47,028 nucleotides of DNA from assembly GCA_003427395.1 (NCBI GenBank), contig BFEA01000027.1:4694211-4741238 (forward strand). Reading direction: 5' to 3'. The DNA comes from Chara braunii. Lineage: Eukaryota; Streptophyta; Charophyceae; Charales; Characeae. Positions 1 through 10,170 of the stretch are shown here, one piece after another; position 1 is the first letter of the stretch; the number at the start of each line of letters is the position of its first letter. Under the pieces are notes generated by a model. It was not told the origin of the DNA. It worked only from the letters and a program-made list of their open reading frames with translations, and ran no database searches. Both the position numbers and the translations under genes were made by a program.

Positions 1-1317
1 TCTCATCAACCAACTCCTCCTCCTTATCGCCCCGTCTATTATTCAAACAATAAATAATAATAATAGTAATAATAATGATAATAATGATGAATGGCTGAAC
101 CAGAATCAAAGTCCGAATCCCACTTCTACTGCTTGGCATAACCAGAGGTCCACCAAAGCCATAGCCTCCCTCTTCCTTCTCTTCAACCAGGCCGAGGCCA
201 TGGTGGACTACTAAGGGCCTAGTCCTGACGTGCAAGACAACGCAAAGCAGCTATGGCTGCTGCTTCTAAGGCTGCCATGTCTGACTCTGCCTTGAAGTCT
301 TCTTGCTGCGGTTATCCCAACTGGGGCCTTCCAGATGCAGTGCGTAACAAGGTGATGAAGATGGCTTCCACCATAGCGAGGTGAGTAGCTCACCACTCTC
401 CGCCTTTGTGGGCTGCTCGCCATAGCCAGGCAGAATGCCCAGCTCCTTCTTCCTCTTCCCAGCGCTGTACTGCGCAGCGCTCTTCCTTCCAGCTGTGCTC
501 TCAGAACTACCGTCTTCACCCGAAGAGAACGCCTGGTCATTATCGCTGCATCTGGACCGAAAGTTATGCCAAATACAGCTATAATGACCGGGCGTTCTAT
601 TCGGGTGTAGACGGTAGCACCCGCTCAATCAGCATGACGCCCAAACTTGCATACCGCACATGAGGAGGAGCGTTTCGCTCCTCCTGGAGATATACCAGCC
701 TACCTGCCTCTTGGGCGGTGACTTCCAGGCCCCGCAGCCTCCAAGCAACCGTTGCCTCCTCCCTTTCGGAGGGAAACATCATTGCAGGCTCTGATATTGT
801 CCGCACAGGCCCTAGACTCAGGCTACCTGGACTGGTACCCGCCTAGACCTAGCCTACCAGCTACCGGGCCTCTAAAATACTAACTTTTTGTCTTCTTCTG
901 CTCGGCCTTTGGTTCCTGACACATCTACCACTACTTGAGTGGTACCGGCCTGCCTGCTACTTGAGTGTTTTTCCCGCTGCCCTAAGTGCTGCGGGCCTGC
1001 TCCCCGCTACTTGAGTGTTTTCCCCGCTGCAACCCTCAAACTCACGGGCACTTGGGCAGCGGGGAAAATACTCAAGTAGCGGCAGGCACATGGGTTCCCT
1101 TGGGCCTTCCAAACTTTGGTTCCCTTGGGCCTTCCAAACAAACAAGTGCCCAGGCAGGCCCCACACACACCCAGATCGACAAGCACTCAGACAAGCACAT
1201 GAACCAGCAAGCATGCAGACACACACAGACTTAGAAAACTCAGCAGAACGCAGAAATCCAGCGACAAAACTCAGAAATCAGCAGTGTTCTCAGTCTGTGT
1301 TTTGGCACGCTATTACA
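1..1317 (+). mobile_element. Long terminal repeat, family L (left end outside window)
   Basis: This is the right-hand part of a repeat that recurs at 24726-26061 on the same strand and at 44829-46202 on the opposite strand. Shared blocks include the stretch around 90-120 (GGCTGAACCAGAATCAAAG), the ACTTGAGTGTTTT motifs near 960-1020 and the closing block ending in TATTACA at 1311-1317. The opposite-strand copy has clean TG...CA ends and a target duplication, which identifies the family as an LTR. No primer-binding site or gag follows at 1318, so this is a solo LTR or the 3' LTR of an element mostly outside the window. No coding potential is claimed. Confidence 0.7.
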
Positions 1318-1320
1318 TCC

Positions 1321-1402
1321 CCCTCCTTCCTCCTCCTCCTCCTCCTCCTCCTCCTTCCCCTTCTTCTTGTTCTTATTCTTTTTTCTTTTTTTTTTTTTTT
1401 TT
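1321..1402. repeat. TCC microsatellite and poly-T tract
   Basis: A run of TCC triplets (about 1321-1356) passes through a CTT-rich stretch into a long T tract ending at 1402. Read on the minus strand, the T tract is the poly(A) at the end of the LINE-tail unit described next. Confidence 0.85.
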
Positions 1403-1471
1403 CGAACAAAACACTGAAAACAGGGCCTTATGGTCCTGGCTCCTTCTATTCTGGGGAGCGTCAGTCCGGTT

Positions 1472-1505
<34 letters not shown>

Positions 1506-1593
1506 AGGTCCTTATGGTCCTGGCTCCATATCCATTCTGGGGAGCATCAGTCCGGTTACTTTTTTTTTTCTTTTTTCTTTTTTCTTTTTTTTT
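1403..1593 (-). repeat. Reiterated LINE 3' tail units separated by poly(A)
   Basis: On the minus strand two related units of about 58-70 bp follow the LINE 3' end. Each begins GGAACCGGACTGAC or GTAACCGGACTGAT, contains GCTCCCCAGAAT and GAGCCAGGACCATAAGG, and is followed by its own A tract (T runs on the plus strand at about 1376-1402 and 1474-1501). A further A-rich tract at 1561-1593 separates them from the LINE 3' UTR. The same opening motif lies beyond the end of the second LINE near 12495. Confidence 0.7.
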
Positions 1594-2400
1594 CAATATA
1601 AAAAATTACATCAAGTACTTTCACCCACGCTTCCTTCCATCTGGCCGAAGGACCCCTGGACAGCATTGATTGCTCCACCTCAGTGGAGGATTGACTGCCA
1701 GCTTGCCCATCCTCACTCTTTCCTCTCAGACCAGACAATTAGGTCTGCCAGAATTCATCGCTACATCCTAGAAAGAGTCCCTCTATTGTGAACATCCACC
1801 CAAGCCCTTCCCGTTCCACCTGTTTTTTCTTTTTACCTAAGCAACCATTAAACCCTGAACCCTAAACCCTCGCCCTTCTTAACTGTTCCCCGATATAACA
1901 TTCCTATTCAAGGATCGCCTCCTCATTGCTCCGGGACTCTTTACTTCGAACCTTTTACTTCCCTTGTTCACCTGCGTTACCAACTCGCATCCTGTTCCCC
2001 TGCGCTGTAGATCGAGGGCAGAGATCCGAAAGCAGAACTGACTCAGTTAGAATCTGAATCGAGGGTTCCGCTCCTTGATACGATGCTTTGCTGTTCCAGA
2101 TTTCTTCTTGAGACAGTGTTGTGCCACTCCTTCCTCCAGATGGAATCATTCCTCCTGTCAGCAGCCTTCCCCCCTGCCAACCATGACTTGATGAACTTGT
2201 CTCTAGCCTGCTTCCGCAGCTCTTCGTCGTCTGTCCTTTTTTTCTTGATCTTCTTCCCTCTGCATTGAATTTCTGCCTGTATCAAAACCTTAGTCTCTAC
2301 CCAGACTCTCTCCTGTGCGCTTACAGCCTCCTCCATCGTTCTGCTGCATCTTACCTTCCATAAGACTTCAAGGGAGGTCTTACTGGTGAACTCAAAACAG
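1594..2400 (-). mobile_element. 5'-truncated LINE fragment (ORF2 C-terminus plus 3' UTR)
   Basis: The minus strand holds the last part of a LINE ORF2 (2043-2336), then a 3' UTR of about 450 bp, then poly(A) towards 1593. The UTR block with CCACCTCAGTGGAGGATTGA at about 1676-1695 recurs at 12603-12622 in the second LINE, so the two belong to one family. A telomere-like motif lies at about 1850-1870. The boundary with the adjacent larger LINE, around 2400, is only approximate. Confidence 0.7.
2043..2336 (-). pseudogene. LINE ORF2 C-terminal fragment
   Basis: This is a 97-residue reading frame with no upstream reverse transcriptase attached. Its basic segment (ERVWVETKVLIQAEIQCR, then a Lys-rich run and RTDDEELRKQARDKF) matches the C-terminus of the second LINE's ORF2 (13297 side) and, more distantly, the C-terminus of the adjacent LINE ORF2 at 2484-2700. 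Two ORF2 C-termini in tandem show that it is the remnant of a separate insertion. Codons downstream of about 2140 look less conserved. The segment is presumably nucleic-acid binding, but I infer that only from its charge. Confidence 0.7.
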
Positions 2401-2483
2401 TTCCTTTAATGTTTTACGAGGCCACTTAGGGATGATTTCTTCTCTTTCCTTTAGCCTTCCTCCCTTTATGTTCCCTGAAATCC

Positions 2484-4307
2484 TCATCTCACCTCTCTCC
2501 ATTTGAAGCAAAGCTGTACGCCTCTGGGCTCTGCTACTTTCCCCTGGCCCAAAGTATTCTGTTTAAATTTTCTGATTATTTCCTCCTCATGCCCAGGTTG
2601 TTGTCTAGCTTGCTGTCTCACCCTTTTCCACTGTGCGTTGAGATGTGATTCCACTGTATTGAGTAGCAATTCTCTAGCTTCCTTCCTATGAGTTAGTGTT
2701 CCTTCCATAGTTGCCTGACATCTCCTTTTCCAAATGGTCCACAGTCCATATTGTCTCAGCAGTTGAAAGATGTGCCTCTGGTAGGGTTGCCATCCTTTGG
2801 GAACCCCGACCCCCAAAAGCATGGTAATCTTTGACTCTGGAAAGGCTATCGTCACTACCTGTTTCCAGATCCCCCTAACTTGTTCCCACATTTCTTTTGC
2901 CTCCTTACATTCCAGTAGACAATGCACCAAAGTTTCAGGAAGCCCTTCTTGGCACACCCTGCAAAGTTCCGCTTCCTCATTTCTCTGATTGTGACTTCTT
3001 CTTTCGTTGAGCCACACATTCACTGGTAGAGCCACGTGCGCTATTAGCCATTGCATACTTCTAACCTGACCCAGTCTAATAGATAGGATGCTAGACCACG
3101 GTATATCAGGCATTAGGCTCCTGGGGATCCCTACTTTCTTCTCCCAGCGTTTGGTCAGAGTGTGACCCATGGAACTGGATCTGTTCCTTAGTCTATACCC
3201 CATTTTTGTGGTATATTGGAGAATGTTGATTCTTCTTGCTACTCTTGACTGTCCATCTCTAATGTTCCAGGCCCATTCTCCAGGATCGACCTCTAGATCC
3301 TCGATTGGTACTGTTGAACTGTACACTGTATACTCATCCATCTCTATCACTCTTACCTTNTGTAACCCTTGTTTGAGAATNTACAATGGTGCTTTGGAGG
3401 ACTTGTCCAGTTGGGAAGTGGTACTACTCNGCTGTATTATGTCNTATTTATCAGCTACTANCCATTCGTTCCTATCTTTGTCCGTGTCCCATACCCTGAA
3501 GACCTGTTTAGGTTCCGGATCATCCTCCCATGTGGCCCAATCCCCCTCTCGCCATTGCTTTCCCTCTCTCAGCANTAGTANCCAGGTTGGGTGTATGGAG
3601 TCTGTGACTATTCTCAGATTGTCCTGAAGATTGTGGCACCCCTTCAATGCTCTCCTCAATTCCCCTGCTGTTTTCCACCGTTTGTTCTCATCATCCCAAA
3701 TNTGTTTGATCTGCCATATCCCATGCTCCACCCATCTGCCCCATCTCGAATCCTTGCTCGTAAGTGTTAGAGGTTTTCCGCCGCCGTCCCTAATGCAGAT
3801 ATTGCAGAAAATCGGTTGTCTTAATACCTCCTCCCTTGTAGTAGGTTCTCTGACCCTTGCTGGGAAGACCTCCTTCCACAGCTGTATTAGTTGTAGCCAA
3901 TAAGAGGGGTTTCTAGCCCTCCCACCTTGTGCATCCCTGTTCTCCTTCCTATTGCCCACTTTAGCCCAGTTGCTACACATGATCCAGAATAGACCCGTCA
4001 TATTGCCAGGTGTTTTGTACATAGCTATCTGCCTGATCCTTTCCAATACTAATGAAGTCCATGATAACCTAGGCTGTGAGATTAGCTTGACCACCCATTT
4101 TGTTTGCAAAGCCTTCAGCTGTAGACTTGGGTCTAGGATGCCTAGGCCGCCTTGACCCTTGATTCTGGTTACCGTTTTCCATGCCACCTTGGTTATGAAA
4201 TGTTCTGTGTTGTGCTTCGCTGTCCACAAAAAGGTTGCTGCCTTTCTCCTAAGCTGGGTCGATGTAGCCTTGGGGGGAGTCCAAATTGACCCCGCGTACC
4301 ACATCAT
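2484..4307 (-). pseudogene. LINE ORF2, C-terminal third (RT thumb side, zinc-binding region)
   Basis: This frame continues ORF2 after a frameshift near 4270-4307; the two frames overlap there. It starts in the MMWYAGSIW region, which the second LINE shares (MMWYIASIW). It then runs through the conserved downstream region (GGLGILDPSLQLKALQTKW) to a zf-RVT-like zinc site, CX2C-X9-H-X4-C (CRVCQEGLPETLVHCLLEC), and ends in a basic C-terminus. Several X residues come from N bases at 3360-3720. In plant L1-type ORF2 proteins this region follows the reverse transcriptase and helps retrotransposition. The copy cannot make a continuous protein as written. Confidence 0.82.
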
Positions 4308-4674
4308 GGATAGGATCGATTCCGTATATAGAGGTGTACACTGTCGACCAAGACCCGAACTTTGCTAACATCCTGGCCATTATGTCTGCCGCCATCGACC
4401 GGTGCGACCCCTCTTCTGTTATTTTGATCCCTAGGTATCGGAGCGGTAGTTGTGGTGACATCCATTGAAGCCCCTCCGGGCTAGTGACAGGTATCCGGTA
4501 CTCTTGGTCTAGCTCTGCCATCCACCAGCCCACTGTTTTGTGCCAGTTGATTTTCATTTCTGAAGCTAGTTGGAAGGCTTTCATAGCTCTTGTTAGCGCT
4601 TGGAAGGAGGAGTCTGTTGCCCTGATTAAGACTGTCAAATCATCCGCGAACAGTATCGTCGTGGGGATTACCAC
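4249..4674 (-). pseudogene. LINE ORF2, reverse transcriptase core segment with FADD box
   Basis: This 141-residue segment carries the catalytic box of the reverse transcriptase (TTILFADDLTVLI; F-A-D-D replaces the Y-x-D-D of other RTs and is usual in plant LINEs). It continues with INWHKTVGWWM and LRYLGIKITEEG, the blocks that normally follow. It is in the same frame as the upstream 4684-6852 segment and is cut from it only by a TAA at 4684-4686. At its low-coordinate end the frame shifts into 2484-4307. The homologous stretch in the second LINE lies at 15040-15330. Confidence 0.85.
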
Positions 4675-4683
4675 CTTGTGTCC

Positions 4684-6852
4684 TTACTGGTCTGGTGGAG
4701 CTGTTAGTCTTTCTATTGACGGGTCCTTTCTCAAAAAGGAGGCTATTGCCTCTATTATGAAGAGAAAGATAGGAGCAACTAGGGGGTCTCCTTGCCTAAC
4801 CGACCTTGACATCGGGTAGGTCGAGGATAGGTGACCATTTATATGTACTTGTTCTTGTGCATTGTTGTATAAGACCCTGATCCACTTCCTAAAATTCGGC
4901 CCTACTCCCATCTTTTCCATGCACAACTGTAAGAAAGACCAACTGACCTGATCGTAAGCCTTTTCAAAATCGAAAAAAAGGATGGCGGCGTTAATTTTTT
5001 TGTCCCTTATGTATCGGACCGATTCTGTTAGGCACATGACGTTGTCCAAAATAAACCTACCCGGTATGAATCCTGTTTGATCCAGATGGAAGCAANCCGC
5101 CGTGATTTTGGATAAGCGATTAGCTAGCGCCTTGGCTACTATTTTGTGAGTGAGAGTCAACAAAGTTATTGGTCTATAATTTCGTATGTCCGTTGGACTC
5201 CCTTTTTTGTAAAGCAGCGTGACTATCCCCGTTGCGGGCTTGCTCCCTATACCCTCGTCCTGCCATGCCTGTTCGAGAAAGGAAACATATTCCTCTCCCA
5301 AAATTGGCCAAAATTCTAGCCAGAATTCTCTAGTCAGGCCGTCTTTCCCAGGGGTTTTATTTGGGGTCATCGTTTTTAGTGCCTCCCATAACTCCTCCTG
5401 TGTTAAGGGTTCGTCCAGCATGGCAGCATGCTTTCGTGAAATTGTGTTCTGAAGATAACTCGTAAACTTTGATCTCGCCTCCTCAACTTTAGGCTTAGGG
5501 ACCTGGTCTTCCACTGATGTATATAGTTTACTATAGAAGTCGAAGGCCACCCTTAACAACCCCTCCTTGTCGGAAGTCGGCCCCCCTTCCCCTTCTAAGC
5601 TCTCTATGAGATTGTTCCTGCCCCTAATCTTGATTTTTTGGAAGAAGAATTTAGTCATTCTCTCCCCTTCCTCCCATTCTTTGATTCTAACTCTCATTCT
5701 TAAGCCTTTCATTTTCCAGCGTTGCCATTCCACTATCTCTCCTCTTGCCATCTCTAATGTTCTTTCATATATTTCGTCCCCTGGCCGAAGAATAGTATTG
5801 CGCTCTGCTATCTCTATTGCTCGCGTCAGTTCTTCCTCTCTTTCCTTCCTCTTTGTCGCGAGCCTCCTAGCCACTATGGCAGAAGCCTTAGATAGTGATG
5901 TTAGCAGTTCTGGGAATGAGTGTGTGTCCGGGTTATATTCTTGAAACACTTGTAGAACCGCCTGTCTCATTTCCTTAGTTTTAAGGAGGGAATTATTGAT
6001 TTTGTAAAACCCCTTACCCCTGCTGATTTGTTTGTCTGATGTCAAACTCAATAGGATAGGTTTGTGGTCCAAACCCACGTCGTACGGAAGGCTACCTATG
6101 ATTACTGAATGTAACATGCCCGTTATGCCTGGTGATGTTAAGAAGTAGTCTATCCTGGAAGCCGACACGTGTTGGCTACGGTTTCTCTTTCTGTAGGTGA
6201 ATTGTCTTTCATCCGGGAAGAGTAACCTATAGGGGTCTATCAACTCTAAATTCGTCATTAGCCCATGAATCGGTAGCGACTCTTCTGTCCAGCCCTCTTC
6301 CTCTGATCTAAAGCCCCCTGAAATTCTGTCTAGGCTAGGATCTAAGGTGGCATTCCAGTCTCCTGCTAAGATCAGGTGCCTATTCCCATCCAAGAGTACT
6401 TTGAGCCTGTCGATCATATCTAATCTTTGTTGATAACCGTTTGGACAGTAAACCGACAGTAGCATGTAGGGTTCCTCATGCAGCTCGAAGTCAATCTTGA
6501 CCCATCTTCCCTCCTCCTCATCCGCCCTTGTTTCTGTGATGATAATCTTGTCTGCCGCTTTCGCCCTTTTGTTCTGCAGTATAACTACACCCGCGGAATG
6601 GTTGTTTGCTGCTGGGGCCCACCATGCTGCTTTAACTCTTTGCAGTTTCTTCTCTATCTGGTACTTCGTTTTCTGGTGTCCTACAGATTCTTGTAGGTGT
6701 GTTTCCTGCAAACACAAGAAATCCGGTGGAGACAAAGAGAACCACTCTGAGTAATTTACTATATTTTGCCACTTGTCTCCATTCTCTAAAATCCCGACTA
6801 GGCCATTCACATTCCATGACGCTATTTTGAGTTCCGGTAGACCCGTACTCAA
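4684..6852 (-). pseudogene. LINE ORF2, AP-endonuclease and N-terminal reverse transcriptase
   Basis: The 722-residue frame opens with an APE-type endonuclease: WNVNG (about residue 14), QETH (about 50), AGDWNAT (about 166), SRIDYF (about 233) and DHKPI (about 264), which carry the expected Asn, Glu, Asp and His residues. The linker is followed by RT blocks KTPGKDGLTREFW, NYRPITLLTL, DQTGFIPGR, FFDFEKAYDQVSW and SVRQGDP. The endonuclease nicks target DNA and the RT copies the element RNA from the nick. The listed start codon is TTG, so the true start is unknown; the frame is open upstream towards 6900. A TAA at 4684-4686 ends the frame just before the FADD box, so the copy is probably inactive. 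Confidence 0.88.
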
Positions 6853-6944
6853 TCCTTCTTCTCTGCTTTCTTGGTCTTTCTAACTCTCCTCTCTCCATTG
6901 GGTCTCCTCGTTGGAATGTGGACTTCTCATCTATCTTTCCGTTT

Positions 6945-7979
6945 TCAAGTATCTTGTGCGGTGAGCTCTAAGACTAATGCTACCTCACTTACCCTCTTCT
7001 CGAAGAATTCTGGCTTCCAAGCGAACGCCTCCATCTTCCCAGCGACCGCTGTGCACCTCGCCACCCATTCCGCGCCTAGTTGTCCCCCCAGCAACCCATA
7101 GGGGATGGTCTCCACCACCTGCCACGGCATCCAGATCAAACCCTCCCTGAGTATGGAATCAGCCCCCATTTGAAGTAGCAGCGGTCCAAAATCAGTTGTT
7201 GTCTCTTCCTCACTTTCCTCCCCCATCACCATCAACTCCTCTTCTCCCTCTCTCAATAAGAACGCTCGAGCTGGCACCTCTCCCCCTATTAATCTCTGAA
7301 GGTCCGGGCCTGAGCATTGTTCGATCGGGGCCGTTAACAGTTGTAAGGATTGGTTGATTGCCACCTCCCAGTCCGAGTGTCTTGCATTCCATCTGCATGG
7401 TAAGACCACTCTCCTCCTCGTCCCATTCTTGATTTCCAGACGGGCAGCCGCTACTATCTCCTTCCACTGACCCTTTGCTATTTTTTGCACGCTCACTGTG
7501 TCGTCCTCCAACTCTCTGTTCTCATCCTTGAGTAGGTTTACCTGCACCAGCAAAATCGCAGCTTGTCTTCTCAAGTCCTGCACCTCCTCCTCTTCTCTCT
7601 CTCTCTTCTCCTGATCCTCCTCCATTGCTGCACTATCCATTGAATCATTCTCACCACTGGCTGTACTGCCTTGCTCTTCTGCCATTTGTGCTTTTCGTTT
7701 CTTACTGTCCCTCCTCCTTTCCTTGTTGTGGTAGGTCTTTGGCCATTGAAATAACCTCCTGTACTCCTCCTGCTGTATGTGGATCTCGTTCCTTACTGTA
7801 CAACTCTTTCTTGCGTATTGGGATGCATAGAACTTATTGATTTCTCCTTCCTTCCTTAGCAATTCAAACCTGTTTTCTGATGTGATGTCCTCCCCTGCTT
7901 GTGTGGCTTGCTGGAGGTTCCTCAAGTGCTTGTGGTGGGCCAGCCTGATTTCACACTCGATCGTCCTGCCCCATTCCAA
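6945..7979 (-). CDS. LINE second reading frame, in frame downstream of ORF1 TAG
   Basis: This 344-residue frame lies between ORF1 and ORF2 and is in the same frame as ORF1, separated by one TAG (8013-8015). Its listed start is TTG; codons between the TAG and this start are also open. It contains a basic stretch (RRRDSKKRK), then an acidic and coiled-coil-like region (REREEEEVQDLRRQ, followed by a leucine-spaced segment), then a tail with no domain I recognise. It may be the C-terminal half of a long ORF1 of about 1000 residues interrupted by a nonsense mutation, or a product made by readthrough. No enzymatic motif is visible. Confidence 0.6.
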   Translation of the reverse strand: MEWGRTIECEIRLAHHKHLRNLQQATQAGEDITSENRFELLRKEGEINKFYASQYARKSCTVRNEIHIQQEEYRRLFQWPKTYHNKERRRDSKKRKAQMAEEQGSTASGENDSMDSAAMEEDQEKREREEEEVQDLRRQAAILLVQVNLLKDENRELEDDTVSVQKIAKGQWKEIVAAARLEIKNGTRRRVVLPCRWNARHSDWEVAINQSLQLLTAPIEQCSGPDLQRLIGGEVPARAFLLREGEEELMVMGEESEEETTTDFGPLLLQMGADSILREGLIWMPWQVVETIPYGLLGGQLGAEWVARCTAVAGKMEAFAWKPEFFEKRVSEVALVLELTAQDT

Positions 7980-8012
7980 CTGCTCTACTTCTTTTACCCA
8001 CCTGTCCCTTGT

Positions 8013-9980
8013 CTAATCTTCTGCATCTGAGTCTTCCTGATCTTCCTCCTCCTCTTCTTCTTCCTCCCCTGATGAGGCTTCACTTTCTTCGTCTGTTGAA
8101 CTCTCCCTCTGGTCCTCTTCTGCTTGCAAAATCTGTTGCACTGTCATATTTTCGACATTTTGCATGCCCCTCTTTCTCGCCCTCTCTCTTACCCTTTCTT
8201 CGTCCTCCAATGTTTCATGGTCCTGGGCCCCCTGGGAACCGCTTTTGTCTTCATCATACTGTGAGGATCCTTCTGGGTGGTCATTGTCTGTCAAGTCCTC
8301 CTCTTTGTCTCCTGCGATGCCTGCCCCATCTTCTCGTGCCCTGCTTCTCTTTGAGGTCGCATCCCGTGAGCTTGAGTCTGGCTCGCTCTCCTTCCCCGAT
8401 CTCCCTGCTGATTCCCCCTCTTCCTCCTTTGTAGTGTCCCCCCCTCCGGATTGGGTCTTTTGTCTCCTTTTTCCCTGATGTGAATCTCCTTCTTGAGAGT
8501 TAGACCCAATCTCTCCTCTTGCCTCTCCTTTCCTCTTTGTGGAAGTACTTCCTCTCTCAGTCTCTGCCTTCCCTCCTTGCTCGCAATCCATATTGTCTCC
8601 CTCACCCTCCTCCATTTCTCTCGACCTCTCCTCCTTGTCTCTTGTCTGGCCCTGCTGCTGAGATCTGGCTTCTGCATTCTCCAAGAATGCCAATTCTGCA
8701 TTCTTCCCAACCTCGTGCAGTTCCCTCATGAGCTTCAATCTCCGTTCCACATCCTGCATTACTTCTTCCTCCAACATGGGTTTGATAAGGAATCCAGTTT
8801 CCTTGTCCTCCATGCGTTTGGCTCCTGTGTGCCTCCACCTGCTGTCATAAGGAGGATAGATGTCCGGCTTAACTGTCGGCTCCCCTTTCATCACCCACAC
8901 CCACTTCGGGTTTTCCAGATTGTCATCAAAGATCCATCCCCTGTACTGTGCTGAATTTATGTACCATACTCCCGGTTTACTCTCACACTCCTGCATCATC
9001 GATTGCTTCAATGCCATCCTTTTCCCCGCTGTTTCTCCTAAGCTCCCTTGTGGGCATGAAGTACCCAGGTGGCCTCTGCCTCTGCATTTGAAGCAGAAAG
9101 GATTGGTCTTGGATGAGATGAACACTGTGACTCTCTGCCCACTTTTCTTGAAGATCCACTGATCTGGGAACTTTGGCGGTGCCCCTGACGTTACTTCCAA
9201 GCATGCCACTCTTGCATCGTGATTAGGTGCCAGGAAGTCCGGGTTAGCTGGGAACCATTCGATGATTGGGTTGTTTGGATACTCCGCCTGCAGCCTGCTT
9301 TGAACAAAACTGTGCATCCCCTCTGATAGATTATCAAACTGAACCCAGAAGTGGTTTCTTAGCATGGACTGCCTGTGTCTTGAAGCTTCAGCCTGCGGCG
9401 GCCTTGGTGGTTTCCAAGGTTGGATTGTCACCACCGACATCTTGCATTTCAGAGATCCGATCGATATCAGGTATTGCGCGTAAGTTGGATCCACGCAGAC
9501 AATCATAACTGAAAACCTTCCCCTCCTGTGGTATGATACCTCTGGTTCCTTCCCTGGGACGTCTTCCATGGCTATTAGCCTGTCCATCACCCATCTTCTC
9601 TTTTCGTTCAACGAAAGTTCCCTGCTTCGTCCCGAAAAGTTGAACAGCACCGCATGCTTCTCATACAGCTCGTTCAGGGACTGGATGTCCTCCTCTGGGT
9701 ATTCCCAAACATCCACTTCCTCCTCCTTCCCTCCCTCCCCCCTGATTATCTCCTTTGTTACTTTGATCTCCACCTTGATCTGAGTTTTCTCCAGCAGGAA
9801 TTCCATTGCCTTTTGCCCCAAAGTTCGTGACTTGGTAGCCTCCGTCTTCGAATTTGTGCCTGACTGCGATGGCATCTGCCCTGAGTGGCTCATTGACGCT
9901 CCCCCTTGTCCTTTCGCAAAGTCCTTCTCCTCCTTCTCACTCATTGCCCTTTGAGCTGCCTGGGAATAAGACATCGCCAT
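8013..9980 (-). CDS. LINE ORF1, gag-like protein with CCHC zinc knuckle
   Basis: The 655-residue frame has an ATG start at 9980 (MAMSYSQAAQRAMSEKEEKD). The middle carries one zinc knuckle of CX2CX4HX4C form (CFKCRGRGHLGTSC), preceded by a folded-looking region with RRWVMDRLIAMEDVPG and WVQFDNLSEGMHSFV, as in plant L1 ORF1 proteins that have a DUF4283-like fold plus knuckle. The C-terminal 250 residues are highly charged and of low complexity, ending in an acidic Glu/Asp run. ORF1 proteins coat element RNA. The frame is intact over its length, unlike ORF2, and the TAG at 8013-8015 is followed by more open frame. Confidence 0.8.
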   Translation of the reverse strand: MAMSYSQAAQRAMSEKEEKDFAKGQGGASMSHSGQMPSQSGTNSKTEATKSRTLGQKAMEFLLEKTQIKVEIKVTKEIIRGEGGKEEEVDVWEYPEEDIQSLNELYEKHAVLFNFSGRSRELSLNEKRRWVMDRLIAMEDVPGKEPEVSYHRRGRFSVMIVCVDPTYAQYLISIGSLKCKMSVVTIQPWKPPRPPQAEASRHRQSMLRNHFWVQFDNLSEGMHSFVQSRLQAEYPNNPIIEWFPANPDFLAPNHDARVACLEVTSGAPPKFPDQWIFKKSGQRVTVFISSKTNPFCFKCRGRGHLGTSCPQGSLGETAGKRMALKQSMMQECESKPGVWYINSAQYRGWIFDDNLENPKWVWVMKGEPTVKPDIYPPYDSRWRHTGAKRMEDKETGFLIKPMLEEEVMQDVERRLKLMRELHEVGKNAELAFLENAEARSQQQGQTRDKEERSREMEEGEGDNMDCEQGGKAETERGSTSTKRKGEARGEIGSNSQEGDSHQGKRRQKTQSGGGDTTKEEEGESAGRSGKESEPDSSSRDATSKRSRAREDGAGIAGDKEEDLTDNDHPEGSSQYDEDKSGSQGAQDHETLEDEERVRERARKRGMQNVENMTVQQILQAEEDQRESSTDEESEASSGEEEEEEEEDQEDSDAED

Positions 9981-10170
9981 TGCTGGAAATGTCTTCCTGG
10001 AAAAAGTTATAGCAGATCGAGGAATCCCGTCTACAAGTTGGAGTCGCGATGGAGGAGTAGATCAGTGTGAAGAAGGTCGGGGTCAGTGAACGGAAAAGAG
10101 ATGGAGTTGTGCGAAGTTGACGTCGGAATGGGATAGATAGTTTGGACGAATTTGCCTTGGGATCTAGATG

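Noticed and set aside
8009-8478. Plus-strand open frames of 100-150 codons opposite LINE ORF1
   Set aside because: They are low-complexity Leu/Ser/Pro translations antisense to the acidic tail of ORF1.
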